Counted from the first letter of the stretch, positions 6,756-14,731 are shown. The stretch: DNA of 14,864 nucleotides from Christensenella sp. UBA1685 (GCA_002320595.1 DCKB01000022.1:1-14864); one strand, 5' to 3'. Made by a program: numbers and translations. The notes: generated by a model not told the origin, from the sequence alone.

Positions 6756-6764
6756 TGCTATACT
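6756..6764 (+). promoter_or_regulatory. Extended -10 promoter before the pseudouridine synthase
   Basis: TGC TATACT (TG at 6756-6757, hexamer 6759-6764) is an extended -10 element located 28 bases before the ATG at 6793. There is no clear -35. It would let the downstream gene be expressed independently of the XRE-controlled gene. Confidence 0.4.
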
Positions 6765-6792
6765 TATGTTCATCCCACTCCAAGGAGGCCTT

Positions 6793-7674
6793 ATGCGCAC
6801 GCTTACGCTCCCCATTGACGAACGCCTTGCCGGGCGCACGGTCAAAAGCCTGCTTGCGCAAGAGCTGCGCATGTCCGAATCGCTCATCCGCAGGGTAAAG
6901 CTGCGCGAAACGGGGATCCTGCTCAACGGCGTGCGCGCATTCACAACGGCCTCTGTGCAGGCTGGCGATGTGCTCACGGCAGAAATTGGCGATGCGCCGG
7001 ATGCGCCGCGCCCGCGCCCCATGCCCATGCCGCTCGAAGTGCTCTTTGAAGATGAGGATATCCTGATTCTGAACAAGCCTGCCGGGCTCGCCGTGCATCA
7101 GTCGACACGCGACCCAGAGGAGCTTACGCTCGAAAACGCGCTTTCGGCCTATCTTCCGCAGGCTTGCATCCCCCATCCCGTCAGCCGGTTGGACCGGGGC
7201 ACGACGGGGATCATCACCTTTGCAAAAAACGGCTATATGCATGAGCTTTTGCGCCGCATGCTGCACTCGCCCGGGTTCCGCCGGGAATACCGCGGCATCG
7301 CCGCAGGCGCCGTAGAACCGCCCATGGGTGCGGTCACACGGCCCATCGGCCTTGCGGACGGCTCAACATACCAGCGCGCCGTGCGGCCCGATGGCGCACC
7401 CTCCCGCACGGAATATGCCTCGCTCGCACAGGCAAACGGCTTCACGCTTTTGCGCCTTGTGCCCTGCACCGGCCGCACGCACCAGCTCCGTGTGCATATG
7501 GCGGCGCTCGGCTTTCCGCTTGCCGGGGATTGGCTTTATGGCATGCAGGATCCCCGCATCGCGCGGCCGGCGCTCCACTCTTATGAGCTATGGCTCACCC
7601 ATCCGCTTACGGCGGAGGCGCTGCACCTCATCGCCCCGCTTCCGGAAGACATGGCCGGGCTGCTGCAAAAATAA
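6793..7674 (+). CDS. RluA-family pseudouridine synthase
   Basis: Isomerises specific uridines in RNA to pseudouridine; the family members RluC and RluD act on 23S rRNA and RluA on 23S rRNA and tRNA, but the target here cannot be told from sequence. An N-terminal S4-like RNA-binding segment covers about residues 10-65 (LAGRTVKSLLAQEL...). The synthase domain follows, with NKPAGLAVH at 94-102 and the catalytic aspartate D134 in SRLDRGTTG. CTGRTHQLRVHMAALG near the C-terminus is the RluA-type signature. The frame is open 45 codons upstream, but the ATG at 6793 is chosen because AAGGAGG lies just before it and the S4 region starts there. Length is 293 residues, normal for the family. Confidence 0.93.
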   Translation: MRTLTLPIDERLAGRTVKSLLAQELRMSESLIRRVKLRETGILLNGVRAFTTASVQAGDVLTAEIGDAPDAPRPRPMPMPLEVLFEDEDILILNKPAGLAVHQSTRDPEELTLENALSAYLPQACIPHPVSRLDRGTTGIITFAKNGYMHELLRRMLHSPGFRREYRGIAAGAVEPPMGAVTRPIGLADGSTYQRAVRPDGAPSRTEYASLAQANGFTLLRLVPCTGRTHQLRVHMAALGFPLAGDWLYGMQDPRIARPALHSYELWLTHPLTAEALHLIAPLPEDMAGLLQK

Positions 7675-7696
7675 TATATTATGTATATTTTTTCTG

Positions 7697-7725
7697 TTGA
7701 CAGGAATATTCATTGGTGTTATCAT
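7697..7725 (+). promoter_or_regulatory. Strong promoter of the asnB T-box leader
   Basis: A perfect TTGACA (7697-7702) and TATCAT (7720-7725) are separated by exactly 17 bases. Transcription would start near 7732, shortly before the T-box leader. Confidence 0.75.
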
Positions 7726-7744
7726 AAGCTCCATTAAAAGTTTA

Positions 7745-8018
7745 TCGTAACATGCGACGATCGAGAAAAGTACCGCAGAGAGCCGGTTGCAGAGAGCGGG
7801 CGATGGTGAAAATCCCGCACAGGGCATTGCGTGAAGAACACTCGGGAGCAGCAAACCCAAAGCCTTCGGGCAAGTAGGGGCGACGGGATGGCAGCACGTT
7901 ACGCTGCGCCGGCTTGTTAGAGCTTGAAAGGTGACTGTTATTTGCAGTTAATTAGGTGGCACCGCGGATTTCGCAGCATTCGTCCTAAATAAAAAGGATG
8001 AATTGGCTGCGTATTTTT
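7745..8018 (+). ncRNA. T-box leader, asparagine type
   Basis: The conserved T-box sequence AGGTGGCACCGCG is at 7954-7966. Its TGGC pairs with a tRNA ending GCCA, which fits the G discriminator base of tRNA-Asn. In Stem I, CGAG (7762-7765) can pair with CTCG (7841-7844), enclosing an AGTA motif (7769-7772) opposite GAAGAACA; the triplet AAC (7837-7839), followed by A and then the helix, is in specifier position and codes for asparagine. The terminator is CGCAGC-ATTCGTCC (7972-7985) paired with GGATGAAT-GCTGCG (7996-8011, with a two-base bulge) followed by TATTTTT. Uncharged tRNA-Asn would stabilise the antiterminator and turn on the downstream asnB. Confidence 0.93.
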
Positions 8019-8035
8019 ATTCGGAGGTGCTTTTT

Positions 8036-8979
8036 ATGTGTTCCATCATGGCTGTCGAAAGTAAGACCATCTCTCCCGCGCTGCTTGCCGAAGGTTTTGA
8101 AAAAACCCTTTCCCGCGGGCCGGATATGTCCCGCATCATTAAAACCAAAACAGGCTATCTCTGCTTCCACCGCCTGGCCATCATGGGCCTTGCACCGGAA
8201 GGCATGCAGCCCTTCTTCCTTGGGGAGGATGCTGTCATCTGCAACGGCGAGTTGTACGGGTTCCGCCCTGTGCGCGAAAAATTGAAGGAGAAGTATTCGT
8301 TTCAAAGCGAATCCGATTGCGAAATTCTGTTGCCGCTGTACCATGAATACGGCCTTTCCATGTTTGAAAAGCTGAATGCGGAGTTCGCGCTCGTGCTTTA
8401 CGATGGCAAAACCGGGCACCTCATCGCCGCACGTGACCCCATCGGCATCCGACCACTATTTTATGGCTGCCTGCCGGATGGCGGCATTGCGTTTGCAAGC
8501 GAGGCAAAGAACCTCGTGGGCCTCACAGAGCATGTGTTTCCCTTTCCGCCGGGCCATTATTATGCGGAGGGCAAATTTGTGCGTTATTGCGACGTTGCCG
8601 CCGTTTCCCGCTATTGCACGGATGACGTGGAGACCCTCTGCGCCGGCATCCGCGAGCGGCTCATCGAGGGTGTGGAAAAGCGCCTTGATGCGGATGCGCC
8701 GCTCGGCTTTCTCCTGAGCGGCGGGTTGGACAGCAGCCTTGTCTGCGCGATATCTGCCCGTCTGCTCAAAAAGCCCATCCGCACCTTTGCCATCGGCATG
8801 GATACGGATGCAATCGACCTAAGGAAAGCCTGCTTTACCGAGAGCTGTTTGAAAAATACTATCCCGGCCAGGCGGACATGGTGGCGGATTTCTGGATGCC
8901 CAACAAAGCCTGGGATGGCTGCAACGTCAGCGACCCTTCGGCCCGCGTGCTCGCCAACTATGGCGCAAGCGGAAAGTAA
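8036..8979 (+). pseudogene. asnB: Asparagine synthetase B, internal deletion with frameshift
   Basis: The intact enzyme makes asparagine from aspartate, glutamine and ATP. Starting at ATG 8036 (GGAGG at 8023-8027), the glutaminase half is complete: nucleophile C2, HRLAIMG (45-51), NGE (70-72) and D94. The synthetase half begins normally with the ATP pyrophosphatase loop SGGLDSS (228-234) and continues to about residue 262 (FAIGMDTDAIDL). At about 8819-8823 the reading jumps: the original frame runs on as nonsense to 9106, while frame 8821-8979 encodes 52 residues that end like an AsnB C-terminus (KESLLYRELFEKYY... to NYGASGK and a stop). About 210 residues of a protein normally near 530 are missing, including most of the synthetase domain. 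The product cannot make asparagine; a free glutaminase activity is conceivable. A mis-assembly cannot be excluded. Confidence 0.85.
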
Positions 8980-9021
8980 GCAGGTTTGCTTTTCCTGCGG
9001 CTGCCCGTCCGTGCTGTTTTA

Positions 9022-9030
9022 TGCTATAAT
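9022..9030 (+). promoter_or_regulatory. Extended -10 promoter of the DUF2974 gene
   Basis: TGC followed by a perfect TATAAT (9025-9030) lies 33 bases before the ATG at 9064. No -35 hexamer is obvious, as is common for extended -10 promoters. Confidence 0.55.
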
Positions 9031-9063
9031 AAAGCAAAACCGTTCCACGGAGGCCAACTGCAC

Positions 9064-10227
9064 ATGCCGAATGTCTTCGATTACCTTGCCTGGCGCGGCG
9101 ATCTGACTTTCGCCCAGTCTCCCTTTAATGAAGCGGACAGCCTCATTCTCTGCCGCCTTGCGTATATCCCGTTTGATGGTATTGCGCCCGCATCATTTGT
9201 TCAGACAATTCCCCTCGCCGATGCGGCGGCACGCTGCCTGCACGGCGCGCCGCCGCAGAGCGCGATTCCGCTTCCTGCGGAAGCAGGCGCTCCGCAGGAA
9301 GGCAGCGCGGAACCGCCGCGCCGCTTCCGCCTTGCGGATGATGCGCGCCTGCTTGCCGCCCTTGCAACCAGCCGCCGTTTTTGCAATGCACGGCTCTCGG
9401 GCTATGTGAACCTGTTCGATCCGGCGGCGGAAAAGCAATTCTCCGCACTCACCATTCTCCTTGAAGGCGAACTCCCCTATGTGGCGTTTCGCGGCACGGA
9501 TGGGACGCTTGTGGGGTGGAAGGAAGATTTCAACATGAGCTTCCTCACCGTTGTGCCCGCACAGAAGGAAGCGGTGCAGTATCTCTGCGCGGCTTCGGAT
9601 TCCCTCCGCGGACGGCTCCGCGTTGGCGGTCATTCCAAGGGCGGCAATCTCGCCGTATACGCCTCCGCCTTCTGCGGCGAGGAGATTCAATCCCGCATTG
9701 AAAGCGTTTATAACCATGACGGCCCCGGCTTCCTTTCCGAAGTCGTTACCCGCGAAGGCTTTCAGCGTATCCTTGGCCGCGTGCATACGTTTGTGCCGCA
9801 ATCCTCCGTTGTTGGCATGCTTTTGCAGCATGAAGAGGGCTGCGCCATCGTGCACAGCACGAACACCTGGCTTTTGCAGCACGATCTGTACTCCTGGGAA
9901 ACCGCCTGCAATGGCCTCGTATTCACCGAAGCGCGCACGCGCAGCAGCCGCTTTATCGACTCCACGCTCAAGGCATGGCTTACGCAGATGAACCCGGAGG
10001 ATCGCGGCAAGCTGGTGGATGGCGTTTATACGGCGCTCTCCGCCTCCGGCGCGGTGACGGTTGCCGATCTCAACCGGCCCAAAACCGCAGTAAGCGTGCT
10101 GCGCGAAATGAAAAAGCTGGACGAGCCGACGAAGGCCATCATTCAGCAGGCCGTGGAACTTTTGAGCGCCTCTGCCCGGGAGAACCTGCCCGTGGTGCTT
10201 GAGCGCATGCGAAAGGAAAAGGAGTAA
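9064..10227 (+). CDS. DUF2974 (Mbeg1-like) alpha/beta-hydrolase-like protein
   Basis: This 387-residue protein begins MPNVFDYLAWRGDLTF and matches the DUF2974 family known from Bacillota, predicted to be lipase-like serine hydrolases of uncertain substrate. The nucleophile elbow is GGHSKGG, with S191 as the likely catalytic serine; YVAFRGTD (139-146) and YNHDGPGF are the other family signatures, the latter probably carrying the catalytic aspartate. There is no signal peptide, so it is probably cytoplasmic. The ATG at 9064 is preceded by CGGAGG at 9048-9053; the frame is open further upstream but has no ribosome binding site there. Residues about 62-88 are a Pro/Ala-rich linker encoded over a strong inverted repeat. 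The out-of-frame read-through of the broken asnB overlaps its first codons. Confidence 0.88.
   Translation: MPNVFDYLAWRGDLTFAQSPFNEADSLILCRLAYIPFDGIAPASFVQTIPLADAAARCLHGAPPQSAIPLPAEAGAPQEGSAEPPRRFRLADDARLLAALATSRRFCNARLSGYVNLFDPAAEKQFSALTILLEGELPYVAFRGTDGTLVGWKEDFNMSFLTVVPAQKEAVQYLCAASDSLRGRLRVGGHSKGGNLAVYASAFCGEEIQSRIESVYNHDGPGFLSEVVTREGFQRILGRVHTFVPQSSVVGMLLQHEEGCAIVHSTNTWLLQHDLYSWETACNGLVFTEARTRSSRFIDSTLKAWLTQMNPEDRGKLVDGVYTALSASGAVTVADLNRPKTAVSVLREMKKLDEPTKAIIQQAVELLSASARENLPVVLERMRKEKE
9271..9301. repeat. Perfect inverted repeat inside the DUF2974 gene
   Basis: CTTCCTGCGGA (9271-9281) and TCCGCAGGAAG (9291-9301) are exact reverse complements around a 9-base loop. It lies within the Pro/Ala-rich linker between the N-terminal region and the hydrolase fold, a tolerant place for a small insertion. 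Confidence 0.7.
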
Positions 10228-10246
10228 GCTCCCTATTCAGAGCAAC

Positions 10247-10289
10247 CGCAAAAGGCTGCCTCCGCCGGGAAGCAGCCCTTTTGCGTTTT
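10247..10289. terminator. Terminator between the convergent DUF2974 and prs genes
   Basis: CGCAAAAGG-CTGC (10247-10259) pairs with GCAGCCCTTTTGCG (10272-10285) with one bulged base, followed by TTTT (10286-10289) for the plus strand. It sits between the two convergent stops. On the minus strand the run after the stem is weak, so termination of prs by the same hairpin is possible but less certain. Confidence 0.75.
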
Positions 10290-10295
10290 CGCAGA

Positions 10296-11318
10296 TTATT
10301 TTTGCAGGTCCCGCAGCGACAGCTGGCGGGAGAAACTCATTTCGAGCATGCGCTTAGGCGCATGGCCGAACATGTTGCTCACCGGCTCGCGGTCATGGAT
10401 CAGCTTTACCGCCTCTGCAAACATGGGCGCGGCGGAGATGATCTCGATTTTATCGGAATGGAGCGCAGGCTCGCAATAGACGGTGTCCGTGGAAACAAGA
10501 AGCTCGATCGGGCTGTCCTCAATGCGCTGAACCGCCTTCTCGCTCATCACCACGTGGGAAAGGAACGCATAGATGTTCTTCGCGCCCTTGTCCTTCAGGC
10601 CGTGGGCCACATCCACAAGCGTGCCGCCGGAAATGGTAAAGTCATCCACCACGATGCAGTTCTTGCCCTTCACATCGCCGATGATTTCCAGCACCTTGGC
10701 GTTTTCGTCGTGCCCGGCGCGCATCTTGTCGCCGATGGCAACGGCGCAGCCAAGCTCGTCCGCCATGGAGCGCGCGCGCTTTGCGCTGCCCGCATCCGGT
10801 GAAACGACAACGGTGTCCTCATCCACAATTCCCCTGTGCTTTGCATATGCGCAAAGCAGGGAACGGGCATAGAGGTGATCCACAGGCTTGGTGAAGAAGC
10901 CCTGAATCTGCGCAGCATGCAGGTCCATCGTCACAACGCGGTCCGCACCCGCCATTTCAATGGCATCCGCGCACACGCGCGCACGGATGGAAACGCGCGG
11001 TTCGTCCTTTTTATCGCCCTTTGCATAGCTGAAATACGGCATGATGACGGAAATGGAGTTCGCGCTTGCACGCTTTGCAGCATCAATGTAGAACAACAGC
11101 TCCATAAACTCATTGTTTGCGTTGAGTCCGATGGTCTGAACGAAGTATACATCCATATCGCGGATGCACTCATTAAAGCGCACATAGGTGTTTCCCTCGG
11201 AAAAATGAATGGTCGTACAATCGCCCATAGGGCTGCCGAGGTAATCGCACATTTTCTGCGCGAACTGCTTGCTTGCGCTGCCCGCAAAGATCTTGATGTG
11301 TCCGTTTCCGCCAAGCAT
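10296..11318 (-). CDS. prs: Ribose-phosphate pyrophosphokinase (PRPP synthetase)
   Basis: Makes 5-phosphoribosyl-1-pyrophosphate from ribose 5-phosphate and ATP for nucleotide, histidine and tryptophan synthesis. The 340-residue protein has two phosphoribosyltransferase-type halves. VTMDLHAAQIQGFF (129-142, catalytic H134) and VVSPDAGSAKRAR (171-183) are clear Prs signatures, and the PRPP-binding loop is VVDDFTISGGT (223-233). The flexible-loop region reads AKGDKKDEPRVSIRA instead of the classical RQDRK form, marking a divergent subgroup seen in Clostridia. The ATG at 11318 is preceded by AGGGGAA with about 10 bases of spacing. It is expressed from its own promoter at 11384-11412. Confidence 0.95.
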   Translation of the reverse strand: MLGGNGHIKIFAGSASKQFAQKMCDYLGSPMGDCTTIHFSEGNTYVRFNECIRDMDVYFVQTIGLNANNEFMELLFYIDAAKRASANSISVIMPYFSYAKGDKKDEPRVSIRARVCADAIEMAGADRVVTMDLHAAQIQGFFTKPVDHLYARSLLCAYAKHRGIVDEDTVVVSPDAGSAKRARSMADELGCAVAIGDKMRAGHDENAKVLEIIGDVKGKNCIVVDDFTISGGTLVDVAHGLKDKGAKNIYAFLSHVVMSEKAVQRIEDSPIELLVSTDTVYCEPALHSDKIEIISAAPMFAEAVKLIHDREPVSNMFGHAPKRMLEMSFSRQLSLRDLQK

Positions 11319-11383
11319 AATATCCAGATTCCCCTATCGATGGTTTTTCGGCAGAATCCGGCAAGCCGTCCTCCACCGCCTAG

Positions 11384-11412
11384 AGTATATCAAAATTTGT
11401 GGAGGGAAGCAA
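11384..11412 (-). promoter_or_regulatory. prs promoter
   Basis: On the minus strand TTGCTT (11407-11412) and TATACT (11384-11389) are separated by 17 bases, and TGA directly before the -10 makes it an extended -10 as well. It lies about 65 bases upstream of the prs start. Confidence 0.7.
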
Positions 11413-11526
11413 CGCACGCTGCAATGAAAATGATAGGAAACAGCGCATGAAATAAGGATTGCTTATATTGTCCATCCCTTTCTGCCATATGCAGTGCATA
11501 ATATGCCTTCCGGACTTGCGTTTGCG

Positions 11527-11570
11527 CAAAAAATAACGCCCGCCTTCTGCGAAAAACGGTGAAAGCGGGC
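11527..11570 (-). terminator. Terminator of the PHP-domain gene
   Basis: On the minus strand GCCCGCTTTC (11561-11570) pairs with GAAGGCGGGC (11538-11547) over ten pairs including one G-U, around a 13-base loop, and is followed by GTTATTTTTT. It lies about 57 bases after the stop of the gene. The plus strand also has a T-rich run after the stem, but nothing is transcribed that way here. Confidence 0.75.
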
Positions 11571-11626
11571 ATTTGTTTTGCATTTCGCTTGCTCTGCTTG
11601 CCGCAAGCGCCCATTGAAAGGCTGCC

Positions 11627-12436
11627 TTATGTCATAAACCTTTTGAATACGGGCAACAGTAGCGGCGTGGGCGCAAAGGCACAGCCGAGCGTGGCTGCCG
11701 GGCGGTTTTCGCCGTGAAAATCGCTGCCGCATGTCACGATGAGGCCGTACTGCTGTGCAAGGGAAAGGAACAGCGTGCGCTCCCCTTCCGTCGTGCCGGG
11801 GTAAAACGCCTCGATGCCATCGATGCCATCGCGCACAGCCGCGCGCACTGCGGCATGCTTGTCCGCCCGGATCTGGCAGGGATGCGCCAACACCGCGATG
11901 CCCCCTGCCGCATGCGTGACGGCGACCGCCTGCGCAATGGAAATATTTTCGCTGCGCACAAACGCCGGCCGCCCTTTGAGCAGGAACTTGTCGAACGCCT
12001 CCGCGCGGGATTGTGCATACCCCTTTTTCACAAGTGCATTCGCCATGTGCAGCCGCGTGATAAGCCCATCTCCCTCCACAGCGTCCTCGATCGGGCATCC
12101 AATCTCCCTGAGGCGCGCAAACATGGCCTCGTTGCGCCGCGCACGGCGCACTGCGCTTTCCGCAAGCGTCCGCTTCACTTCCGGCGCATCCGGATCAATC
12201 CCAAGGCCCAGAATATGCATGGTCACGGAATAGTCGATATCGTACTCCACGCCGGGCACAACGCGCATGCCGATGCGCGTTCCTTCTGCCATCGCTTCCG
12301 GCACGCCCATGACGGTATCGTGGTCCGTGAGCGCAACAAACGCAAGGCCGGCCTCCTTCGCCGCACGCACGATGGCCGCCGGCGTTTGTGTGCCGTCCGA
12401 ATAGATGGAATGGGTATGTAGGTCAAATGCTTGCAT
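11627..12436 (-). CDS. PHP-domain metal-dependent phosphoesterase
   Basis: A 269-residue protein of the PHP family close to E. coli YciV/RNase AM and 3',5'-nucleoside bisphosphate phosphatases, which hydrolyse phosphoesters with a trinuclear metal site. The metal ligands are visible in order: HTHSIYSDGT (H7, H9, D14), TDHDT (37-41), E64 in PGVEYD, H74, RLHMA (128-132), LAHP (H185) and SDFHGE (238-243). The substrate may be short RNA or a nucleotide bisphosphate, but this is not decided by sequence. ATG 12436 follows AGGAGAA closely. It lies 62 bases downstream of ftsH on the same strand with a hairpin between, and has its own terminator. Confidence 0.9.
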   Translation of the reverse strand: MQAFDLHTHSIYSDGTQTPAAIVRAAKEAGLAFVALTDHDTVMGVPEAMAEGTRIGMRVVPGVEYDIDYSVTMHILGLGIDPDAPEVKRTLAESAVRRARRNEAMFARLREIGCPIEDAVEGDGLITRLHMANALVKKGYAQSRAEAFDKFLLKGRPAFVRSENISIAQAVAVTHAAGGIAVLAHPCQIRADKHAAVRAAVRDGIDGIEAFYPGTTEGERTLFLSLAQQYGLIVTCGSDFHGENRPAATLGCAFAPTPLLLPVFKRFMT

Positions 12437-12462
12437 GGGGTTCTCCTGTTTTATGCTTGGAA

Positions 12463-12482
12463 AAGGCGGCTTGCGCCGCCTT
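12463..12482 (-). terminator. Hairpin between ftsH and the PHP gene
   Basis: AAGGCGGC (12463-12470) and GCCGCCTT (12475-12482) form a perfect 8-base-pair stem with a 4-base loop. On the minus strand it is followed by only a short TTTTCC, so it is probably a weak or partial terminator that allows some read-through from ftsH into the PHP gene. Confidence 0.5.
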
Positions 12483-12498
12483 ATTTCCCGTTGTTTGT

Positions 12499-14580
12499 TT
12501 ATTTGTCCTTTTTGTCGGGGTCATCGCCGCCGTTTTCATCCCACGGACGCTTCCAAAGCGATGCGGGATCGCTGTCATCCTTCCCGGCAGCCTCCTCGGC
12601 CTTGCGGCGCGCCTCTTCCTCCGCCTTGCGCTTGCGCTCGGCTTCTTCTTCGGCAAGCACTTCAGGGTCGGCGGTTTCAAGCACAGCCTGCTTTTCACGG
12701 TAGGACACAAGCTGCACTTCCTCGCCGTCATAAAGCTTCTCGAATTCCTCGCCGGTAATGCGCTCGTATTCAATCAGCGCGGCAACAACGCGTTCCATTG
12801 CCGGCAGGTCGGATTCTATTACCTCGCGGGCACGGGCAAACTGTTCTTCCAGAATGCGGCGAATTTCCGCATCCACGCGCGCTGCCACCTGTTCCGAGAA
12901 GTTGCGCTGATGCCCCCAATCCTTGGCGATAAACACCTCGGTCTGCCCGCCCAGGAACACGGGGCCGATTTCCTCGCTCATGCCGAATTCCACAACCATC
13001 TTGCGCGCAAGTTCCGTGGCGCGCTGCAAGTCGTTGTATGCGCCGGTGCAGATGTCGTCAAGCGCAACGGTTTCCGCAACGCGGCCGCCGAGCATCATGG
13101 CGATCTCGTCCAGAATCTTGCCGCGGGACATGTGGCTGTCATCGTTTTCCGGCATGGTCATGGTATACCCTGCCGCCATGCCGCGCGGGATGATGGAAAC
13201 CTCATGCACGGGATCGCAGTTCTTCAGCTTCTTCGCCACAATAGCGTGCCCGGCCTCGTGATACGCCGTAATGCGCTTATCCTCCGGCGTAATAACGCGG
13301 CTGCGCTTTTCGGGGCCAACCACCGTGCGGGTAATGGCCTCCTCAAGTTCAATCATCGTGATCTTCTTTTTCTTAAAGCGGGCAGCAAGGATGGCCGCCT
13401 CGTTCAGCACGTTTTCAAGGTCTGCACCCGTAAAGCCCGGCGTACGCTTTGCAAGCACAGCAAGGTCCACATCCTCCGCCATGGGTTTTCCCTTGGCATG
13501 CAGGCGCAAAATGGCCTCGCGCCCCTTCACATCCGGGTAATTGACGGTGATCTGCCGGTCGAAGCGGCCGGGGCGCAGAAGCGCCGGGTCAAGGATGTCC
13601 GGCCGGTTTGTGGCAGCGATGACGATGATGCCCTCGTTCGTGGCAAAGCCATCCATCTCAACGAGGAGCTGGTTGAGCGTCTGTTCGCGCTCATCGTGCC
13701 CACCGCCGAGGCCCGCGCCGCGCTGGCGGCCGACCGCGTCGATTTCATCGATGAACACCACGGCGGGCGCGCATTTTTTTGCGGTGCTGAACAAATCGCG
13801 CACGCGGCTTGCGCCCACGCCCACGAACATTTCAACGAAGTCCGAACCGGAGATGGAGAAAAACGGTACCTGTGCTTCGCCTGCAACGGCCTTGGCAAGC
13901 AGCGTTTTGCCTGTGCCCGGAGGGCCGACAAGCAGCACACCCTTGGGGATGCGCGCGCCCATCTCGGTGAAGCGCTTCGGAGCGCGCATGAATTCCACAA
14001 CCTCCTTAAGCTCTTCCTTTTCCTCGTCCGCGCCCTCAACATCCGCAAAGGTAACCTTGTTGTGCGGGTCGATGTGGGTGCGCGCGCGGCTCTTGCCGAA
14101 GCTCATCATCTGATTGCCGCCGCCCTGAGAGCGGAACACGAAATAATAGAAAATCGCGAACGCGCCAAGGATCAGCAGATACGGCAGGATAATTTGGAAC
14201 AGGGAGGCTTCCGGCGGCGGATTGTAAGTATACTGGAAACTGTAATCCGCCTCCGTAATGGAATTCACGTCTTTCCCCGTAAGCTCCGCCGCCACAGCGT
14301 TCATGGCATTACGGAAACTTTCCTCGGAAGGGATGTAGCAGTAAAAATCGTACCGGGAGGGGAAAAGCTCCGCTTTGATCTCGGAATTCTTCTTCAGGCC
14401 GACGAGTTCGCGCTCGGTGATCTCCACCATGGCGACTTCCCCCCGCTTGACCATAGCAACGAAGTCCGTATATTCGATTTTTTTGCTGTCGGCGCTGTTG
14501 CCCTTTTCAAGCCCCGTGATGGCAATGACGATCACAAGGATAATAGCAAGGTAAATCAGCGGCGTCTTTAATTTCTTCAA
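12499..14580 (-). CDS. ftsH: ATP-dependent zinc metalloprotease FtsH
   Basis: Membrane-anchored AAA+ protease that degrades misassembled membrane proteins and short-lived regulators. The 693 residues run in the usual order: a transmembrane segment at about 7-22, an extracytoplasmic domain, a second transmembrane segment at about 127-149, the AAA module with Walker A GPPGTGKT (219-226), Walker B VVFIDEID (274-281) and second region of homology (about 325-343), then the protease with HEAGH (441-445) and D517 as expected third zinc ligand. The C-terminal tail from about 640 is a charged Glu/Lys/Arg-rich, probably coiled stretch ending DKKDK. The start codon is TTG at 14578-14580, fixed by AGGAGG 8 bases upstream and the family-typical MKK-hydrophobic N-terminus. 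An IS lies 125 bases upstream. Confidence 0.97.
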   Translation of the reverse strand: MKKLKTPLIYLAIILVIVIAITGLEKGNSADSKKIEYTDFVAMVKRGEVAMVEITERELVGLKKNSEIKAELFPSRYDFYCYIPSEESFRNAMNAVAAELTGKDVNSITEADYSFQYTYNPPPEASLFQIILPYLLILGAFAIFYYFVFRSQGGGNQMMSFGKSRARTHIDPHNKVTFADVEGADEEKEELKEVVEFMRAPKRFTEMGARIPKGVLLVGPPGTGKTLLAKAVAGEAQVPFFSISGSDFVEMFVGVGASRVRDLFSTAKKCAPAVVFIDEIDAVGRQRGAGLGGGHDEREQTLNQLLVEMDGFATNEGIIVIAATNRPDILDPALLRPGRFDRQITVNYPDVKGREAILRLHAKGKPMAEDVDLAVLAKRTPGFTGADLENVLNEAAILAARFKKKKITMIELEEAITRTVVGPEKRSRVITPEDKRITAYHEAGHAIVAKKLKNCDPVHEVSIIPRGMAAGYTMTMPENDDSHMSRGKILDEIAMMLGGRVAETVALDDICTGAYNDLQRATELARKMVVEFGMSEEIGPVFLGGQTEVFIAKDWGHQRNFSEQVAARVDAEIRRILEEQFARAREVIESDLPAMERVVAALIEYERITGEEFEKLYDGEEVQLVSYREKQAVLETADPEVLAEEEAERKRKAEEEARRKAEEAAGKDDSDPASLWKRPWDENGGDDPDKKDK

Positions 14581-14645
14581 AAGAGTATCCTCCTGTGGAT
14601 TCCAACGCGATTAGCATACCTCTGCCGAGGATAACTATCCTTGTA

Positions 14646-14674
14646 ATCTTACCACAAATTCTGCCGTTGTTCAA
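14646..14674 (-). promoter_or_regulatory. ftsH promoter
   Basis: On the minus strand TTGAAC (14669-14674) and TAAGAT (14646-14651) are spaced by 17 bases, about 66 bases before the TTG start. The promoter lies wholly between the gene and the IS end, so the IS has not removed it. Confidence 0.6.
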
Positions 14675-14704
14675 ACCCGGATTCCGTCATTGTTGTGAAC
14701 TTGT

Positions 14705-14731
14705 TGTAGGATTACAATACATCTTGGACAG
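14705..14731 (+). repeat. Left terminal inverted repeat of the right IS
   Basis: The element is inferred to begin at TGTAGG (14705-14710) and carries ACATCTTGGAC further in. This matches the inward reading of the IS end at 218 in about 20 of 27 positions by eye. The transposase start follows 116 bases inside, as usual for such elements. Confidence 0.62.

Larger units (their letters stand above)
11319..11626. other. Intergenic region between the PHP gene and prs
   Basis: This stretch of about 308 bases holds the prs promoter and leader at its left side and the terminator of the PHP gene near 11527-11570. Between them (about 11413-11525) I see no credible gene; short open frames there lack ribosome binding sites and are overlapped by neither known motifs nor repeats. 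Confidence 0.6.

Noticed and set aside
8819..8823. A simple one- or two-base frameshift in asnB
   Set aside because: The coding sequence on the other side of the junction belongs to the very C-terminus, so about 210 residues are missing, not a single base.
8822..9106. C-terminal 105 codons of the uninterrupted frame from the asnB start
   Set aside because: They match no AsnB sequence; they are frameshifted read-through past the deletion junction and overlap the start of the next gene.
12388..14571. Long plus-strand open frame of 727 codons
   Set aside because: It is antisense to ftsH over nearly its whole length; the minus-strand frame has all FtsH motifs, while this one has none and no ribosome binding site.
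14690..14718. Hybrid promoter across the IS junction (TTGTTG in flanking DNA, TACAAT in the terminal repeat)
   Set aside because: The -35 matches consensus at only three positions; not strong enough to call.
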